Shown piece after piece: positions 1-8,912 of a stretch of DNA of 61,773 nt. Position numbers and translations under genes: made by a program. The DNA is from Sulfobacillus benefaciens (GTDB lineage Bacteria > Bacillota > Sulfobacillia > Sulfobacillales > Sulfobacillaceae): contig PXYW01000017.1 of the NCBI GenBank assembly GCA_003023695.1, positions 61,262 through 123,034 of the forward strand. The letters are read 5' to 3'. Each line of letters begins with the position of its first letter. Position 1 is the first letter of the stretch. The notes beneath the pieces are model-generated. The model saw nothing but the letters and a program-made list of their open reading frames with translations, had not been told where the DNA came from and made no database searches.

Positions 1-549
1 TATGGGGAAAATTGCCAGAGTAGAGATAGCATAGAGGGAGCCACTTATCACAAAAACCAAAGTATAGGAGAAATGGGTTGCCAAATAGCCCCCAATTGTG
101 GGGCCAATCACCATACCGGCGCCAAACACGCTCATCACGACGTTATAGGCGGTAAATAGATGATCGCTGGTGGCCTCCGTCATAATAATGGCTTGCATCG
201 CAGGGGTAGAAAACGCTGAGCCAAAATACAGCAACACCCCCGGGAGGAGCCATTGCCAGTGAGGAGCCCAGGCAAACATAAACGGCACCGGAACGGCAAC
301 CGCCGCCCCCCAGATAAGTATTTTTCTTCGGTCCACCCTATCTGCCAGCCATCCTCCAGGAAACACCACAAATGCGGTAGCAAACCCTGCAGTGGTGGAC
401 AGCAATCCCACCACGACGGCACTGCCCCCCAGATGTTCAACATAAAGCGGCCACAAAATCCCATATAGTCCGAAGCCTAATCCCCAAAGCCCCATTGACA
501 GCGTCATCCACCACAAATCTGGTGTCATTCCGAGTTTGGATAAACGCAC
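1..549 (-). CDS. MFS transporter, N-terminal part (cut by window edge)
   Basis: Reading leftward from a GTG start preceded by GGAGGTGG, the frame stays open to base 1 (183 codons). The protein is strongly hydrophobic with about five membrane segments. It carries the MFS loop signature between helices 2 and 3 (GGWLADRVDRRK) and the helix-5 style motif GPTIGGYLA, so it is a major facilitator superfamily permease, N-terminal half only. Substrate cannot be judged; drug or metabolite efflux is common for this type. The C-terminal half lies outside the window. An ATG eight codons downstream is an alternative start, but the ribosome site favours the GTG. Confidence 0.85.
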   Translation of the reverse strand, partial: MRLSKLGMTPDLWWMTLSMGLWGLGFGLYGILWPLYVEHLGGSAVVVGLLSTTAGFATAFVVFPGGWLADRVDRRKILIWGAAVAVPVPFMFAWAPHWQWLLPGVLLYFGSAFSTPAMQAIIMTEATSDHLFTAYNVVMSVFGAGMVIGPTIGGYLATHFSYTLVFVISGSLYAISTLAIFPI

Positions 550-613
550 GGCCCACCTCCGGACGAAATTCTTGTCCTCTTACGGTACGCCGGCAATTCT
601 TAGGCTAGACCAA

Positions 614-913
614 TCAAGAATTCTCTTTTGGCGCAGGTTTAGGGTTCATTTGCTCACCAAATGCACTCTGCAAAACTTTTACCGGCAACCGAGCCATCCC
701 CTCAATTGCCCAAATCAACTCATCAGCGCTTTGGCTCCAGGGCGAAGTCTTTTCCGACAACGATCTTCTGAGTGCTCGAAAAGGGCTCGAAACCACCGTA
801 TCTAAATACCACAATTCCCGCAAAATCGTATCATTCAGACTATTAACGGATCCCCACTCCGGTTTCGGATGCGGCCTTACCGGTGGTGCCTTAGATTCGC
901 GCTCCTGTCCCAT
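614..913 (-). CDS. hypothetical protein, 99 aa
   Basis: A small soluble protein with a charged, proline-rich start (KAPPVRPHPKPEWG) and a mostly helical middle. No family was recognised. A GGGAGG site lies 11 bases before the ATG. It sits upstream of the MFS gene on the same strand and divergent from panD, so a shared transcript with the transporter is possible. The reading is supported by its length, ribosome site and lack of a competing frame. Confidence 0.55.
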   Translation of the reverse strand: MGQERESKAPPVRPHPKPEWGSVNSLNDTILRELWYLDTVVSSPFRALRRSLSEKTSPWSQSADELIWAIEGMARLPVKVLQSAFGEQMNPKPAPKENS

Positions 914-1059
914 GTTGCGTATTGCCTCCCTTACCTTCTATGAAAATTAGCGTGTGTTCTTTCTTTGCGGGGTATACATGAAAGCTTTTGGGTAAACAAC
1001 ATATCATAGGATTATGGGTTCATCGACAAAGCACTAAAACATAACGGGAGGTCATTAAG

Positions 1060-1449
1060 ATGCAACGTCAAATGCTAAAATCCAAAATTCACCGGGCAGT
1101 GGTCACCGAAGCGAAATTGGATTATATAGGCAGTCTGACCTTGGGGCACACATTGGCTGAGGCCGCCGACATCTTGGATTCAGAGTTTGTCCACATAACC
1201 AACATCAATACCGGGATCCACTGGGTCACTTATGTGATTGTCGACTCTGATCAGGGCGACACGGTCTGTCTCAACGGAACCGCGGCTCGAAACTTCCATC
1301 CTGGCGACCCCGTCATTATTATGGCCTATGGCTATTACACACCCGAAGAAATTACGCACCTTCGGCCACGAATCGTGCTAGTAGATAATCACAATCGGAT
1401 TAACCAAGTGATTACCAAAGAACCGCCCCGGTTTACTGCCAGCAATTGA
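1060..1449 (+). CDS. panD: aspartate 1-decarboxylase (pyruvoyl enzyme), His54 variant
   Basis: Makes beta-alanine from L-aspartate for pantothenate and CoA synthesis. The 129-residue length is normal for the family. Lys9, Arg12, Tyr22, the Gly24-Ser25 self-cleavage pair that yields the pyruvoyl group, Thr57 and Tyr58 all align without gaps to the E. coli and Bacillus enzymes. The C-terminal motif LNGTAARNFHPGDPVII is typical. Odd: position 54, an Arg that binds the substrate carboxylate in characterised enzymes, is His here, followed by Trp. A GGGAGG site lies before the ATG. It is not next to panB or panC; the next gene encodes a thiamine-binding-type protein. Confidence 0.93.
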   Translation: MQRQMLKSKIHRAVVTEAKLDYIGSLTLGHTLAEAADILDSEFVHITNINTGIHWVTYVIVDSDQGDTVCLNGTAARNFHPGDPVIIMAYGYYTPEEITHLRPRIVLVDNHNRINQVITKEPPRFTASN

Positions 1450-1520
1450 TAAACTAGCCCGGCATTGGGCAACCTAGCTTGCGACGGACGCAATAGAACC
1501 CGTCAAAGGAGGAAGCTGAA

Positions 1521-1832
1521 ATGGCCATTGTCGAGGTTAAAGTCTTGCCCGTAGGGACCCAAGATCCCAGCATCTCGAGTTATATCCGTGAGTGTTACCT
1601 AGTTGCCGAACAGAATGATGCCGTCGATATCGTTGTTACTCCTACGTCCACTATCTTGGAAGGTGATTTGGAAACATTGTTGCCAATCGTCGAATCTATG
1701 CATGAGTCGCCGTTTTCTCGCGGCATTGCGCGTGTCGTCACGACCATCACGATTGACGAACGCCGTGATAAGGAAGAAGACATGGACGACATGGTCAATG
1801 CGGTTTATGAGCCAATGGAGATTCACGACTAA
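1521..1832 (+). CDS. MTH1187/YkoF-type thiamine-binding protein (DUF77)
   Basis: A 103-residue protein of the MTH1187 family, small ferredoxin-fold proteins that oligomerise and have been linked to thiamine binding. The start MAIVEVKVLPVGT and the TPTSTILEGDL segment are characteristic. AAAGGAGG precedes the ATG. It lies 71 bases after panD and is followed by a hairpin terminator, so the two probably form one cofactor-related transcript. The exact ligand is inferred from the family only. Confidence 0.85.
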   Translation: MAIVEVKVLPVGTQDPSISSYIRECYLVAEQNDAVDIVVTPTSTILEGDLETLLPIVESMHESPFSRGIARVVTTITIDERRDKEEDMDDMVNAVYEPMEIHD

Positions 1833-1841
1833 CCGATAGAG

Positions 1842-1870
1842 GCCAGTCGAGACCCGGCTGGCTTTTCCTT
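1842..1870 (+). terminator. intrinsic terminator after the panD/DUF77 pair
   Basis: GCCAG and CTGGC arms with an 11-base loop, followed by TTTTCCTT. It closes the panD transcript just before the convergent dCTP deaminase gene. Confidence 0.6.
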
Positions 1871-2474
1871 AACTTTTTTGTGATAATAAGCGAATGGCCT
1901 GCCAATCTCGATCTAATGCCAATTTCGAAAACTCAGGCCCTACTGGGCCAGTATATTTTCCTCCACGTTGTGAATAGGCCGCAGTGGAGTCATCCAGCGT
2001 ATGAAATACCAATTGGGCAACCCGGGTCCCGGGATAAAGATAGACTGGCGTATCGCCCAAATTAGCCAGCTCCAGCGTCAAGCTGCCCCTATAGCCTGGC
2101 GATACCATTACCGCCGTAGCGACAATTAAGCCGAGCCTTCCCCAGGATGATCGCCCGATTACGTATGCCAATAAATCAGGAGGAACTTGAAGAAACTCCA
2201 GGGTCACTCCAAGGACCAGCTGGTTTGGGTGCAAAATCATCTTGTCGCCAACCTCAACCTGCACCCGCTCTTGATAATCTTGTAAAGGTTCCTCCATAGC
2301 CATCGGGTCAATAGGTCCTCGAGCCGATCGTTTCATTAAAATGAACTCGGTTCCTAACCGTACATCAACCGATCCGCCGCGAATCTGCTCCCGACTCAAC
2401 AACGGAGTCACAATAAGTCGGCTGGTTAAAGGGTCGGACATTCTTTTCCATAGTGTCTCTTCCCCGATTACCAT
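1869..2474 (-). CDS. dcd: dCTP deaminase
   Basis: Deaminates dCTP to dUTP for thymidylate synthesis. The 201-residue protein shows the trimeric dUTPase/Dcd fold motifs: GSVDVRLG, the active-site segment GRSSWGRLGL, then SPGYRG and TLELANLG, where the Glu matches the catalytic Glu of dCTP deaminases, and the late AQLVFHTL. The tail GGKYTGPVGP is usual for the family. Its first codons overlap the end of the upstream 2468-3235 gene, so the two are probably translated together. A bifunctional deaminase/dUTPase cannot be excluded by eye. Confidence 0.9.
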   Translation of the reverse strand: MVIGEETLWKRMSDPLTSRLIVTPLLSREQIRGGSVDVRLGTEFILMKRSARGPIDPMAMEEPLQDYQERVQVEVGDKMILHPNQLVLGVTLEFLQVPPDLLAYVIGRSSWGRLGLIVATAVMVSPGYRGSLTLELANLGDTPVYLYPGTRVAQLVFHTLDDSTAAYSQRGGKYTGPVGPEFSKLALDRDWQAIRLLSQKS

Positions 2475-3235
2475 TGACGATTTCCTCCTTGATCATCGGC
2501 TTGCTGCCAAAGGTCAGCCAAAAGACGCCCTTCGATTGCCTTATGGGCCAATCCGGCAATCTTGAGCCGTTCCTCTCCCTCAAACTGGTGTAACGCCAGC
2601 AACACGGCTACGGGATCCCGTGGACTTTGTCCATCTCTATCGTGGGGCACCACTCCGTAACGCAACTGCTCCGTGTATTCCATGAAATCCGGCAAGGTCG
2701 GCCATTGCCATTTGGCATTGACCACCGAACGACTTTCAAACCATGACGCCATGGCATCCCTTCGAAGCAGAGTCAAATGATTATGGTACCCACGGATCCA
2801 ACTTTCCCATAGCGCGCCATTGAGCGGACCTTCCCACTTTGCGGAAAATAGCGCGGGAACCAAGGCGGCGCCAATGAGATTTACCGCCATCCCCATCCGG
2901 CCGACATCGTTCCCAACCCATAGCAATATTGCTCCACACATTGCCAGCGGATCTCCCCCTAGGGGCTCTGGATAGGCAATGACCACACCGGCGGCAGTCT
3001 CGGCAATATCCCATTGGAGATCCCCCAGAAAAACTACCAAACCACCGCTTAATTGGCTCAACCACCGCTTAATCGCGGATGCACCCGTTGGTCGACTTCC
3101 GGAATCCATGCGTTTTAGCCAAACATCCACCATATCGGGTGCTAATTGCCCATACATTTTCCGCAATGAAGCCGAAAGATGTCCTGCCCGCTCGTCCCTC
3201 CACGCATTCCATGCCAGGTCCTGCCATGCTGTCAC
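2468..3235 (-). CDS. hypothetical protein upstream of dcd, about 255 aa
   Basis: Unrecognised protein, rich in Trp, with a helical N-terminus and a hydrophobic glycine-rich middle (near LIGAALVPALFSAKWEG) that does not look like a clear membrane span. The open frame extends to a TTG at 3280, but that TTG touches its purine run; the GTG at 3235, eight bases after AGGGG, is the better start. It overlaps dcd by seven bases, so the two are coupled. No nucleotide-metabolism motif is visible, so co-transcription is the only hint of role. Confidence 0.65.
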   Translation of the reverse strand: MTAWQDLAWNAWRDERAGHLSASLRKMYGQLAPDMVDVWLKRMDSGSRPTGASAIKRWLSQLSGGLVVFLGDLQWDIAETAAGVVIAYPEPLGGDPLAMCGAILLWVGNDVGRMGMAVNLIGAALVPALFSAKWEGPLNGALWESWIRGYHNHLTLLRRDAMASWFESRSVVNAKWQWPTLPDFMEYTEQLRYGVVPHDRDGQSPRDPVAVLLALHQFEGEERLKIAGLAHKAIEGRLLADLWQQADDQGGNRQW

Positions 3236-3526
3236 GCCGCCCACCCCTAGTAATTCACTGTCATAGTCGTACTGTAGCAATCCTTTTTTTGGTTGAAACC
3301 GATCTTCCTTAGGCAGATAAGGTTACGGCAGGATCTGCTATTCCTCTCTTGCATTAATCATCTCGTTGGCGCTGCTACGTCGTCGGCAGCAAATAGTAAC
3401 ACATCTCCCATTATATCCCGTATATACCCGATGACCAACCGCACCCTCAGAATTTGACTCCGCATCAGGGCATCTACATGATTTTAGTGTTTGAAGGAAA
3501 AACGTCAGCTATTCCGGGTATAGTAC

Positions 3527-3555
3527 TTGGTTCGACACGTCAAGTATGGTACCAT
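3527..3555 (+). promoter_or_regulatory. putative sigma-A promoter of the DUF1054 gene
   Basis: TTGGTT, 17 bases, TACCAT, about 46 bases before the ATG at 3602. The segment also contains an ACTTG...CAAGT inverted repeat. The rest of the roughly 360-base gap from 3236 shows nothing else recognisable. Confidence 0.4.
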
Positions 3556-3601
3556 AAGGAATATTTAAGGATCCAGAATTTAGGAAAACAAGGAGCTCCG
3601 A

Positions 3602-4252
3602 ATGAATCAATTCCCAGGTTTTTCTCAAGCAGATTTCGACGTATTTTTGATTCCCGAATTCCATGAACGGATGTCACATCTCCGCCGGGAAATCCGGCCT
3701 AAACTAGCAAAGCTAGGAGACGACCTTGCGCCTAAATTAGAACCTCTGGCGGGTCATCCCCTCTTCCCTCACACCGCATCTCACGCTCGACGAAGGGTAA
3801 ATCCTCCGGAGGATACTTGGGTCGCCTTTTCTCGGTCTGAACGCGGCTATAAGCGTTACGCCCACTTTGAAGTGGGCATCTGCCTGGATTATGTCTTTGT
3901 GCGGTTTGTGGTCAAACCCGAAGGCGAAGACGACAAGCCCATGCTCGAGCAATATCTGGAGTCCCGCGGGCTACAGGCTTTCGATTTACGTGACCCTTCA
4001 CCCATCTATTGGTATCGCGACGACCATGGCGTCGATCCCTATCCCATCGAGGCCATCGATCAAAGCAAAATGAGGGAAATCGTGCAGAAAACCAAAGTGA
4101 AGAGTCATGGATTCACGGTGGGGGTAACTATACCACGTACGGACCCTATCGTCGCAGGTGCTGCGTTGGTTACTAGGAGCTATAATGCGATAACCCACTT
4201 AAGTCCTTTATACCGCGCCATCGTTAAAATTCCCAAGACAGTCGGCGCATAA
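3602..4252 (+). CDS. DUF1054 family protein (YktB-like)
   Basis: A 216-residue member of the DUF1054/UPF0637 family found in Bacilli and relatives, function unknown. The N-terminal FPGFSQADFDVFLIPEF, the middle HPLFPHTASHARRRVNPPEDTW and the segment RYAHFEVGI are hallmark stretches. Length matches the family. An AAGGAG site precedes the ATG. It is convergent with the LysR gene, whose stop follows within three bases. Confidence 0.88.
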   Translation: MNQFPGFSQADFDVFLIPEFHERMSHLRREIRPKLAKLGDDLAPKLEPLAGHPLFPHTASHARRRVNPPEDTWVAFSRSERGYKRYAHFEVGICLDYVFVRFVVKPEGEDDKPMLEQYLESRGLQAFDLRDPSPIYWYRDDHGVDPYPIEAIDQSKMREIVQKTKVKSHGFTVGVTIPRTDPIVAGAALVTRSYNAITHLSPLYRAIVKIPKTVGA

Positions 4253-4254
4253 TC

Positions 4255-5190
4255 CTAAAGCTCTTCCTCTAGCCACCCAGGCCACAAATGGCGCGGAACT
4301 TGATAATGCGTGACAAATGTTTCCAGGAGGGCTCGCAGCGCAGCGGTACGCGGTGGGTCCTTCAACACAATCAGTGAGGTGGTACGCATTATGGGCGGCA
4401 GATTTTCTACGTGCAAGGCATGAAGCTCACCGCGTAAAATGTCGTCGCGAACAACGGAATCTGGTACCATTGCCGCTCCTAAGCCCACCTTAACCATGCT
4501 CTTAATCACATCATGGCTGTTAAACTCCATGAGCACTTTTGGAATGACCCCATGCTGCTCCAAAACCCCGTCGACATACGAGCGAAATCGCGACGGCGTT
4601 TGATAGGAGATAAACTCCATTTGGGCCACGTCTTGCAGGGTCACCGTCTTTGGCAACTCACGCGCCCGTTGAGGATTTACCACTAGTCGCACCGGATCTG
4701 AAAACAAAGGTATCGAGTCAATTTGTTCGTGGATAATGGGAACCGTGACCAACGCGACGGCTTGCTCGCCTTTGATGACTCCGTCCAGGTTTTCCTGAAT
4801 TTCTCCGATCTTTACCCGCACCCGCAAGTGGGGAAAGTTTCGCGTAAAACCCGAGAGCACTTGGGGCAAACTAAACACTGCCACGGTGGCCACCGCAGCG
4901 ATATGGATTTCGCCTTGACCCGGGCGCTCCATTTCTTCTATCGCTTCGTAGGTCTGATCCACAGCTAATAAAATCCGTCTGGCATAATGATAAAATACTT
5001 CACCAGTCGGCGTCATATAGAACTTCCGCCCTTGACGCACCAACAGCTGCGTATGAAATTCTTCTTCCAACTGCGCCAACTGCTTGGTCACAGCTGGCTG
5101 GGTTAAATTCAACTGTTCTGCCGCTCTAGTTAAGCTGCCGGATTCAACGATACGGATGAACGTCTTAAGATGAGCCAACAACATGAGCAT
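4255..5190 (-). CDS. LysR-family transcriptional regulator
   Basis: 311 residues with an N-terminal winged helix-turn-helix (about 5-65: GSLTRAAEQLNLTQPAVTKQ) and a C-terminal periplasmic-binding-like effector domain (about 90-300). It is transcribed divergently from korAB across roughly 200 bases, the usual LysR arrangement, so control of korAB and of itself is a reasonable inference. The effector ligand is not predictable; a 2-oxoacid or CoA metabolite would fit the context. Length is normal and no domain is missing. Confidence 0.92.
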   Translation of the reverse strand: MLMLLAHLKTFIRIVESGSLTRAAEQLNLTQPAVTKQLAQLEEEFHTQLLVRQGRKFYMTPTGEVFYHYARRILLAVDQTYEAIEEMERPGQGEIHIAAVATVAVFSLPQVLSGFTRNFPHLRVRVKIGEIQENLDGVIKGEQAVALVTVPIIHEQIDSIPLFSDPVRLVVNPQRARELPKTVTLQDVAQMEFISYQTPSRFRSYVDGVLEQHGVIPKVLMEFNSHDVIKSMVKVGLGAAMVPDSVVRDDILRGELHALHVENLPPIMRTTSLIVLKDPPRTAALRALLETFVTHYQVPRHLWPGWLEEEL

Positions 5191-5339
5191 GCCTCCGGTA
5201 ATTGGGCAAATTTCTCACCGTTTTTCCCTCTCTAATTGTACTAGAATATTCCCGGCAGTTATGGATCAAATAAAAAAGGTTTATTGGGATTCCGGCGCCA
5301 ACAGGACTACAGTATATTCAAGAATCGAAAAAGTTCGGG

Positions 5340-5372
5340 GCGACGGCTCCGGCGTCGCGCCTGATTTTTATT
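5340..5372 (+). terminator. terminator-like hairpin in the korA leader (possible attenuator)
   Basis: GCGACG and CGTCGC arms with a seven-base loop, then GCCTGATTTTTATTT. It lies upstream of the korA ribosome site on the same strand, where premature termination would silence korAB. No matching known riboswitch or T-box was recognised. Confidence 0.45.
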
Positions 5373-5395
5373 TGGGCACCAAGGGAGGCACAGCA

Positions 5396-7132
5396 ATGAT
5401 CGCGTGGAAAATTGGTGGTGATCAAGGAGAAGGTATTGACTCCACAGGGGATGTCTTAGCGACAGTCGCTAACCGTATGGGATACTTTGTCTATGGTTAC
5501 AAGAATTTCTCTTCTCGGATTAAGGGGGGGCACACCAACTACAAGGTGCGCATCTCCACGACTAGGGTTGAAGCCACTACCAAACGCACGGATATACTGG
5601 TTGCATTAAATCAAGAAACTATCGACAAAAATTTCTCGGAGTTGGACAACGGTCTGCTATTGGCCGACAGTGTCTTTAATCCGGTGCTGCCTGACAATGC
5701 CAAGGCTCAATTGCTGACATTGCCGCTAACAGCGATTGCTAAAGATCTAGGCTCTGTAGTCATGCGCAACATGGTTGCCGTTGGGGCTTCAGCGGCTCTG
5801 TTGCAATTGCCTGTCGAGCCGTTTGTTGAGTACGTGACAGCAAAATTTGAACGCAAGGGCCAAGCCGTGGTGGAATCTAACCGCCAGGCCGTAGAAGTCG
5901 GTTATCAACGGGTTAAAGAAGAGTATGGCCATCTATTGACTTATCATCTTGGTGAGCCAGACCCCGGTGATCGTTTGGTAATCAATGGCAATGACGCCAT
6001 TGCCTTAGGCGCGATTGCTGGAGGATGCCGACTCATGTGTGGCTATCCCATCACTCCAGCCACCGATATTATGGAGTCTCTGGTTAAGTGGTTTCCATTG
6101 GTGGGTGGTGCAGTAGTGCAAATGGAAGACGAACTGGGTTCCATTACTGCAGTTATCGGTGCCGGATTTGGAGGAGCGCGCGCCATGACCGCCAGTTCTG
6201 GTCCCGGAATTTCTTTAATGCAGGAAGCCATCGGATTGGCTTCCGTCGCGGAAATTCCAGCAGTGATTGTTGACACTCAACGCGGCGGGCCGAGTACCGG
6301 AATGCCAACTAAGCAAGAACAATCCGATCTCTTAGCCTTGTTGCAAGGCGGACATGGAGACACCTTGCGCGTAGTGCTGACGCCGGGGTCTATTGAAGAA
6401 TCATTCGAGGATGCAGTGGAAGCATTCAACCTGGCCGAACAATTTCAGACACCCGTAATTATTGCCACGGACTTGTCTTTATCCTTGTGGCAACAAAGCG
6501 TTGACCGGTCTCGGCTAAATGGCCCGGCACAACCCATCCGACGTGGTGCCACATTTTCCCAGGAAGATCTTCTAGCTCTAGGAGCCAATGTGTTCCAACG
6601 ATATCAATTTAGTGCTGATGGCATTTCTCCACGGTCGTTGCCTGGAGAAGCTTACGGACAATATTTAGCCACCGGCGTTGAACATTCAACCAACGGAAAG
6701 GTCTCCGAAGATCCGAGCAATCGGACAAAAATGATGGATAAACGGCTGATGAAGTTGCAAGGCGTAACCCAGGTCCGTGATGGCTTTAAATATGAAGGGC
6801 CGGAGGACCCCGACCTAATTTTAGTGGGTATTGGTTCCACGGTCGGCGTATTAAAAGAGGCGGCGAAACAGTTGGGCTCAAAAGTGGGGGTAGCGTGGTT
6901 TCGAACGTTGTCACCATTTCCTAAAGAAAGGGTACTGTCGGTATTGGCGTCCGCTCGTCATGTTCTCGTTGTGGAGCAAAATGCGTTGGGCCAGTTGCGG
7001 CAGTTGATGACAGCCCACGAAACCACAGATCACCGATATGACAGTTTGTTGAAATACAATGGGGTACCCTTTTTGCCCGAAGAGGTGGTTACCCGGGCAG
7101 CGGCCCTGTTAACCCCAGTGGAGGTGCACTAA
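5396..7132 (+). CDS. korA: 2-oxoacid:ferredoxin oxidoreductase, fused gamma-alpha subunit
   Basis: With the downstream beta subunit it oxidatively decarboxylates a 2-oxoacid (2-oxoglutarate or pyruvate) to acyl-CoA, reducing ferredoxin. The gamma domain occupies about residues 1-190 (GGDQGEGI; RIKGGHTNYKVR) and the alpha pyrimidine-binding domain follows (GYPITPATDIME; QMEDELGSITAVIGA; SSGPGISLMQE), then the C-terminal transketolase-like domain. The ATG at 5396 is chosen because AAGGGAGGCA lies just before it; an ATG 71 codons upstream lacks family similarity. 578 residues is normal for the fused type. Two bases separate it from korB. The exact substrate is not fixed by the sequence. Confidence 0.93.
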   Translation: MIAWKIGGDQGEGIDSTGDVLATVANRMGYFVYGYKNFSSRIKGGHTNYKVRISTTRVEATTKRTDILVALNQETIDKNFSELDNGLLLADSVFNPVLPDNAKAQLLTLPLTAIAKDLGSVVMRNMVAVGASAALLQLPVEPFVEYVTAKFERKGQAVVESNRQAVEVGYQRVKEEYGHLLTYHLGEPDPGDRLVINGNDAIALGAIAGGCRLMCGYPITPATDIMESLVKWFPLVGGAVVQMEDELGSITAVIGAGFGGARAMTASSGPGISLMQEAIGLASVAEIPAVIVDTQRGGPSTGMPTKQEQSDLLALLQGGHGDTLRVVLTPGSIEESFEDAVEAFNLAEQFQTPVIIATDLSLSLWQQSVDRSRLNGPAQPIRRGATFSQEDLLALGANVFQRYQFSADGISPRSLPGEAYGQYLATGVEHSTNGKVSEDPSNRTKMMDKRLMKLQGVTQVRDGFKYEGPEDPDLILVGIGSTVGVLKEAAKQLGSKVGVAWFRTLSPFPKERVLSVLASARHVLVVEQNALGQLRQLMTAHETTDHRYDSLLKYNGVPFLPEEVVTRAAALLTPVEVH

Positions 7133-7133
7133 T

Positions 7134-7997
7134 ATGGCAACACTACAAGAATTCCGCACCAATGAAAAATCGTGGTGGTGCCCAGGTTGCGGTGACTTTG
7201 GGGTATTGGCTGCAATGCAAAAAGCTTTAGTGGCCGTGGGTGCCGATCCTGCAACCACCGCCATTGTGGCAGGCATTGGATGCTCAGGAAAAATCGGGAA
7301 TTACATTAACTCCTACAACATTCATGTGACCCATGGCCGAGCCTTGCCCGCTGCCTTAGGACTTAAGCTCGCGAACCGCGACCTCATGGTGCTAGCGGCT
7401 GGGGGCGATGGCGACGCATATGCCATTGGTATGGGACACTTTATGCATGCCCTGCGTCGCAACGTCAACGTCACGTATGTTGTGATGGACAATCACATCT
7501 ATGGGTTGACCAAGGGTCAAACCTCCCCCACTTCACAAGAGGGATTTAAAACCAAAACATCCCCCAAAGGTAGTTTGGAGCGTCCCATTCATCCTTTGAT
7601 GCTTGCTGTATCAGCAGGGGCAACCTTTGTCGCTCAAGGATTTTCTAGTTGGCAGCCTCAGTTAGCTGCGCTGATTCAAAAAGGCATCGAACATCCCGGG
7701 TTTTCTTTGATCAACGTAATTTCTCCATGCGTTACCTATAACAAGGTCAACACGTACGACTGGTATAAACAATCGTTGCAGAACCTGGATAATGACCCGG
7801 ACTACGTACCCAATGATCGCACCAAGGCCCTAGCCCGGCTGCATGAGACAGATGAGTTGGTGACCGGGTTGATCTACCAAGAAGAGTCGACACCGTATGA
7901 GGATCTCATACCCGGATTCAAAGACACTCCTTTAGTACATCAAGACTTGCATGTCGACCCTCATACCTGGAATCAAATCTTAGCCACTCTGGAATAG
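7134..7997 (+). CDS. korB: 2-oxoacid:ferredoxin oxidoreductase, beta subunit
   Basis: Thiamine-diphosphate and Fe-S subunit of the enzyme above. Visible motifs: WWCPGCGDFGVL near residue 14, GIGCSGKIGNYIN, the TPP/Mg motif AGGDGDAYAIGMGHF, and DNHIYGLTKGQTSPTS. Four Cys (16, 19, the GCSG Cys and SPCVTYN) match the single [4Fe-4S] cluster of this subclass. 287 residues is the usual length. It follows korA by one base, so the two are made together; a strong hairpin follows the stop. Confidence 0.94.
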   Translation: MATLQEFRTNEKSWWCPGCGDFGVLAAMQKALVAVGADPATTAIVAGIGCSGKIGNYINSYNIHVTHGRALPAALGLKLANRDLMVLAAGGDGDAYAIGMGHFMHALRRNVNVTYVVMDNHIYGLTKGQTSPTSQEGFKTKTSPKGSLERPIHPLMLAVSAGATFVAQGFSSWQPQLAALIQKGIEHPGFSLINVISPCVTYNKVNTYDWYKQSLQNLDNDPDYVPNDRTKALARLHETDELVTGLIYQEESTPYEDLIPGFKDTPLVHQDLHVDPHTWNQILATLE

Positions 7998-8003
7998 CCA
8001 TAG

Positions 8004-8040
8004 GGAAGCGGCGGGGAATTAGAGTCTCCCCGCTTCCTTG
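8004..8040 (+). terminator. strong hairpin between korB and the convergent lipoprotein gene
   Basis: GGAAGCGG/GGGGA paired with TCTCCCCGCTTCC, a long GC-rich stem with short pyrimidine runs. It probably ends transcription from both sides, and includes the stop codon of the minus-strand gene. Confidence 0.6.
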
Positions 8041-8714
8041 AATTGCCCTAAAACAACGATGGGTTTCGCTGGTTCGTATACCCATATGCTAGAGAATTCG
8101 TAGAGATTACCTGGCATTCCATTGTTAGCTACTGATATCTCGTGGACGTATTGAATCTCTATGCAGCGTCCCGGCGCTCGAGGAACCATGAGCAACCCGT
8201 CGGCAAGACGCCCCGAGGCAATTAGCGCTCGATGCCCACGAGGACGATACTGCCAAATCCAATACATGGCATCATGTCCGAGCATCAGTTTAATGGTTTT
8301 GACCGTGTCCCAAGTTCCCACAGATCCCAAGCCAAGTGTCCAACCGCAACGATATGGCGGCACCACCCATCCTCCTACGCCTGTATGTATCGTGCCCAGT
8401 GCCTTTGCGTTTCCCGCCGATCGTGCCCCCCAAACGGGCACGATGGCATTAGGCTGTTCACGAATCGCAAAATAAAACCCATTGATAGGCCGGCCCGTAA
8501 AGTACTGCAGTCCCTCATACAAATGAGCATTGTAGGGGCGATTACCCAATATTGGCCCCAGTCTAGAAGGTAGGACAGGAATTGGTCCAGAGGCCGCTGG
8601 CATCGGTGTACGAGGACTGCCAAAGCCCCCAGGATACCAGACTCCGCAACTAGCAAGAGTTAAAGTTATCATAATCATACTCATTAGAAAGATAAGCCAT
8701 CGAATATGCCTCAT
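8019..8714 (-). CDS. putative lipoprotein, 231 aa
   Basis: Starts MRHIRWLIFLMSMIMITLTL and continues into the lipobox LASC, so it is probably exported and lipid-anchored. The mature part is rich in Gly, Pro and Trp, with beta-type stretches (IRWQ-like YWIWQYRPRG) but no recognised domain. The frame extends 57 codons further upstream, but AAGGAG six bases before the ATG at 8714 and the signal sequence fix the start. It is downstream of the ECF sigma/bactofilin-like operon on the same strand, separated by about 200 bases, so a link to it is only positional. Confidence 0.7.
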   Translation of the reverse strand: MRHIRWLIFLMSMIMITLTLASCGVWYPGGFGSPRTPMPAASGPIPVLPSRLGPILGNRPYNAHLYEGLQYFTGRPINGFYFAIREQPNAIVPVWGARSAGNAKALGTIHTGVGGWVVPPYRCGWTLGLGSVGTWDTVKTIKLMLGHDAMYWIWQYRPRGHRALIASGRLADGLLMVPRAPGRCIEIQYVHEISVANNGMPGNLYEFSSIWVYEPAKPIVVLGQFKEAGRL

Positions 8715-8912
8715 AGGGCAACTCCTTAAATTACCGCTTTCCCTTGGATCTATAACGCCAAGTTTAGGAGGAACGTTACCCAACGTCGCCCAAAATAATG
8801 CCCCTTCGTGCCACCACACTAGGCCAAATCTCGCTGAACCAATTCGTTTCCGAAAAGAAATATCCGTCACAATTGGGGAGAGCATTCCCAGCCTGGTGCA
8901 GCCACCCGTCTA

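Noticed and set aside
5183..5395. Longer korA start at the upstream ATG (5183)
   Set aside because: The 71 extra residues have no family similarity and run through the terminator-like hairpin; AAGGGAGG marks the start at 5396.
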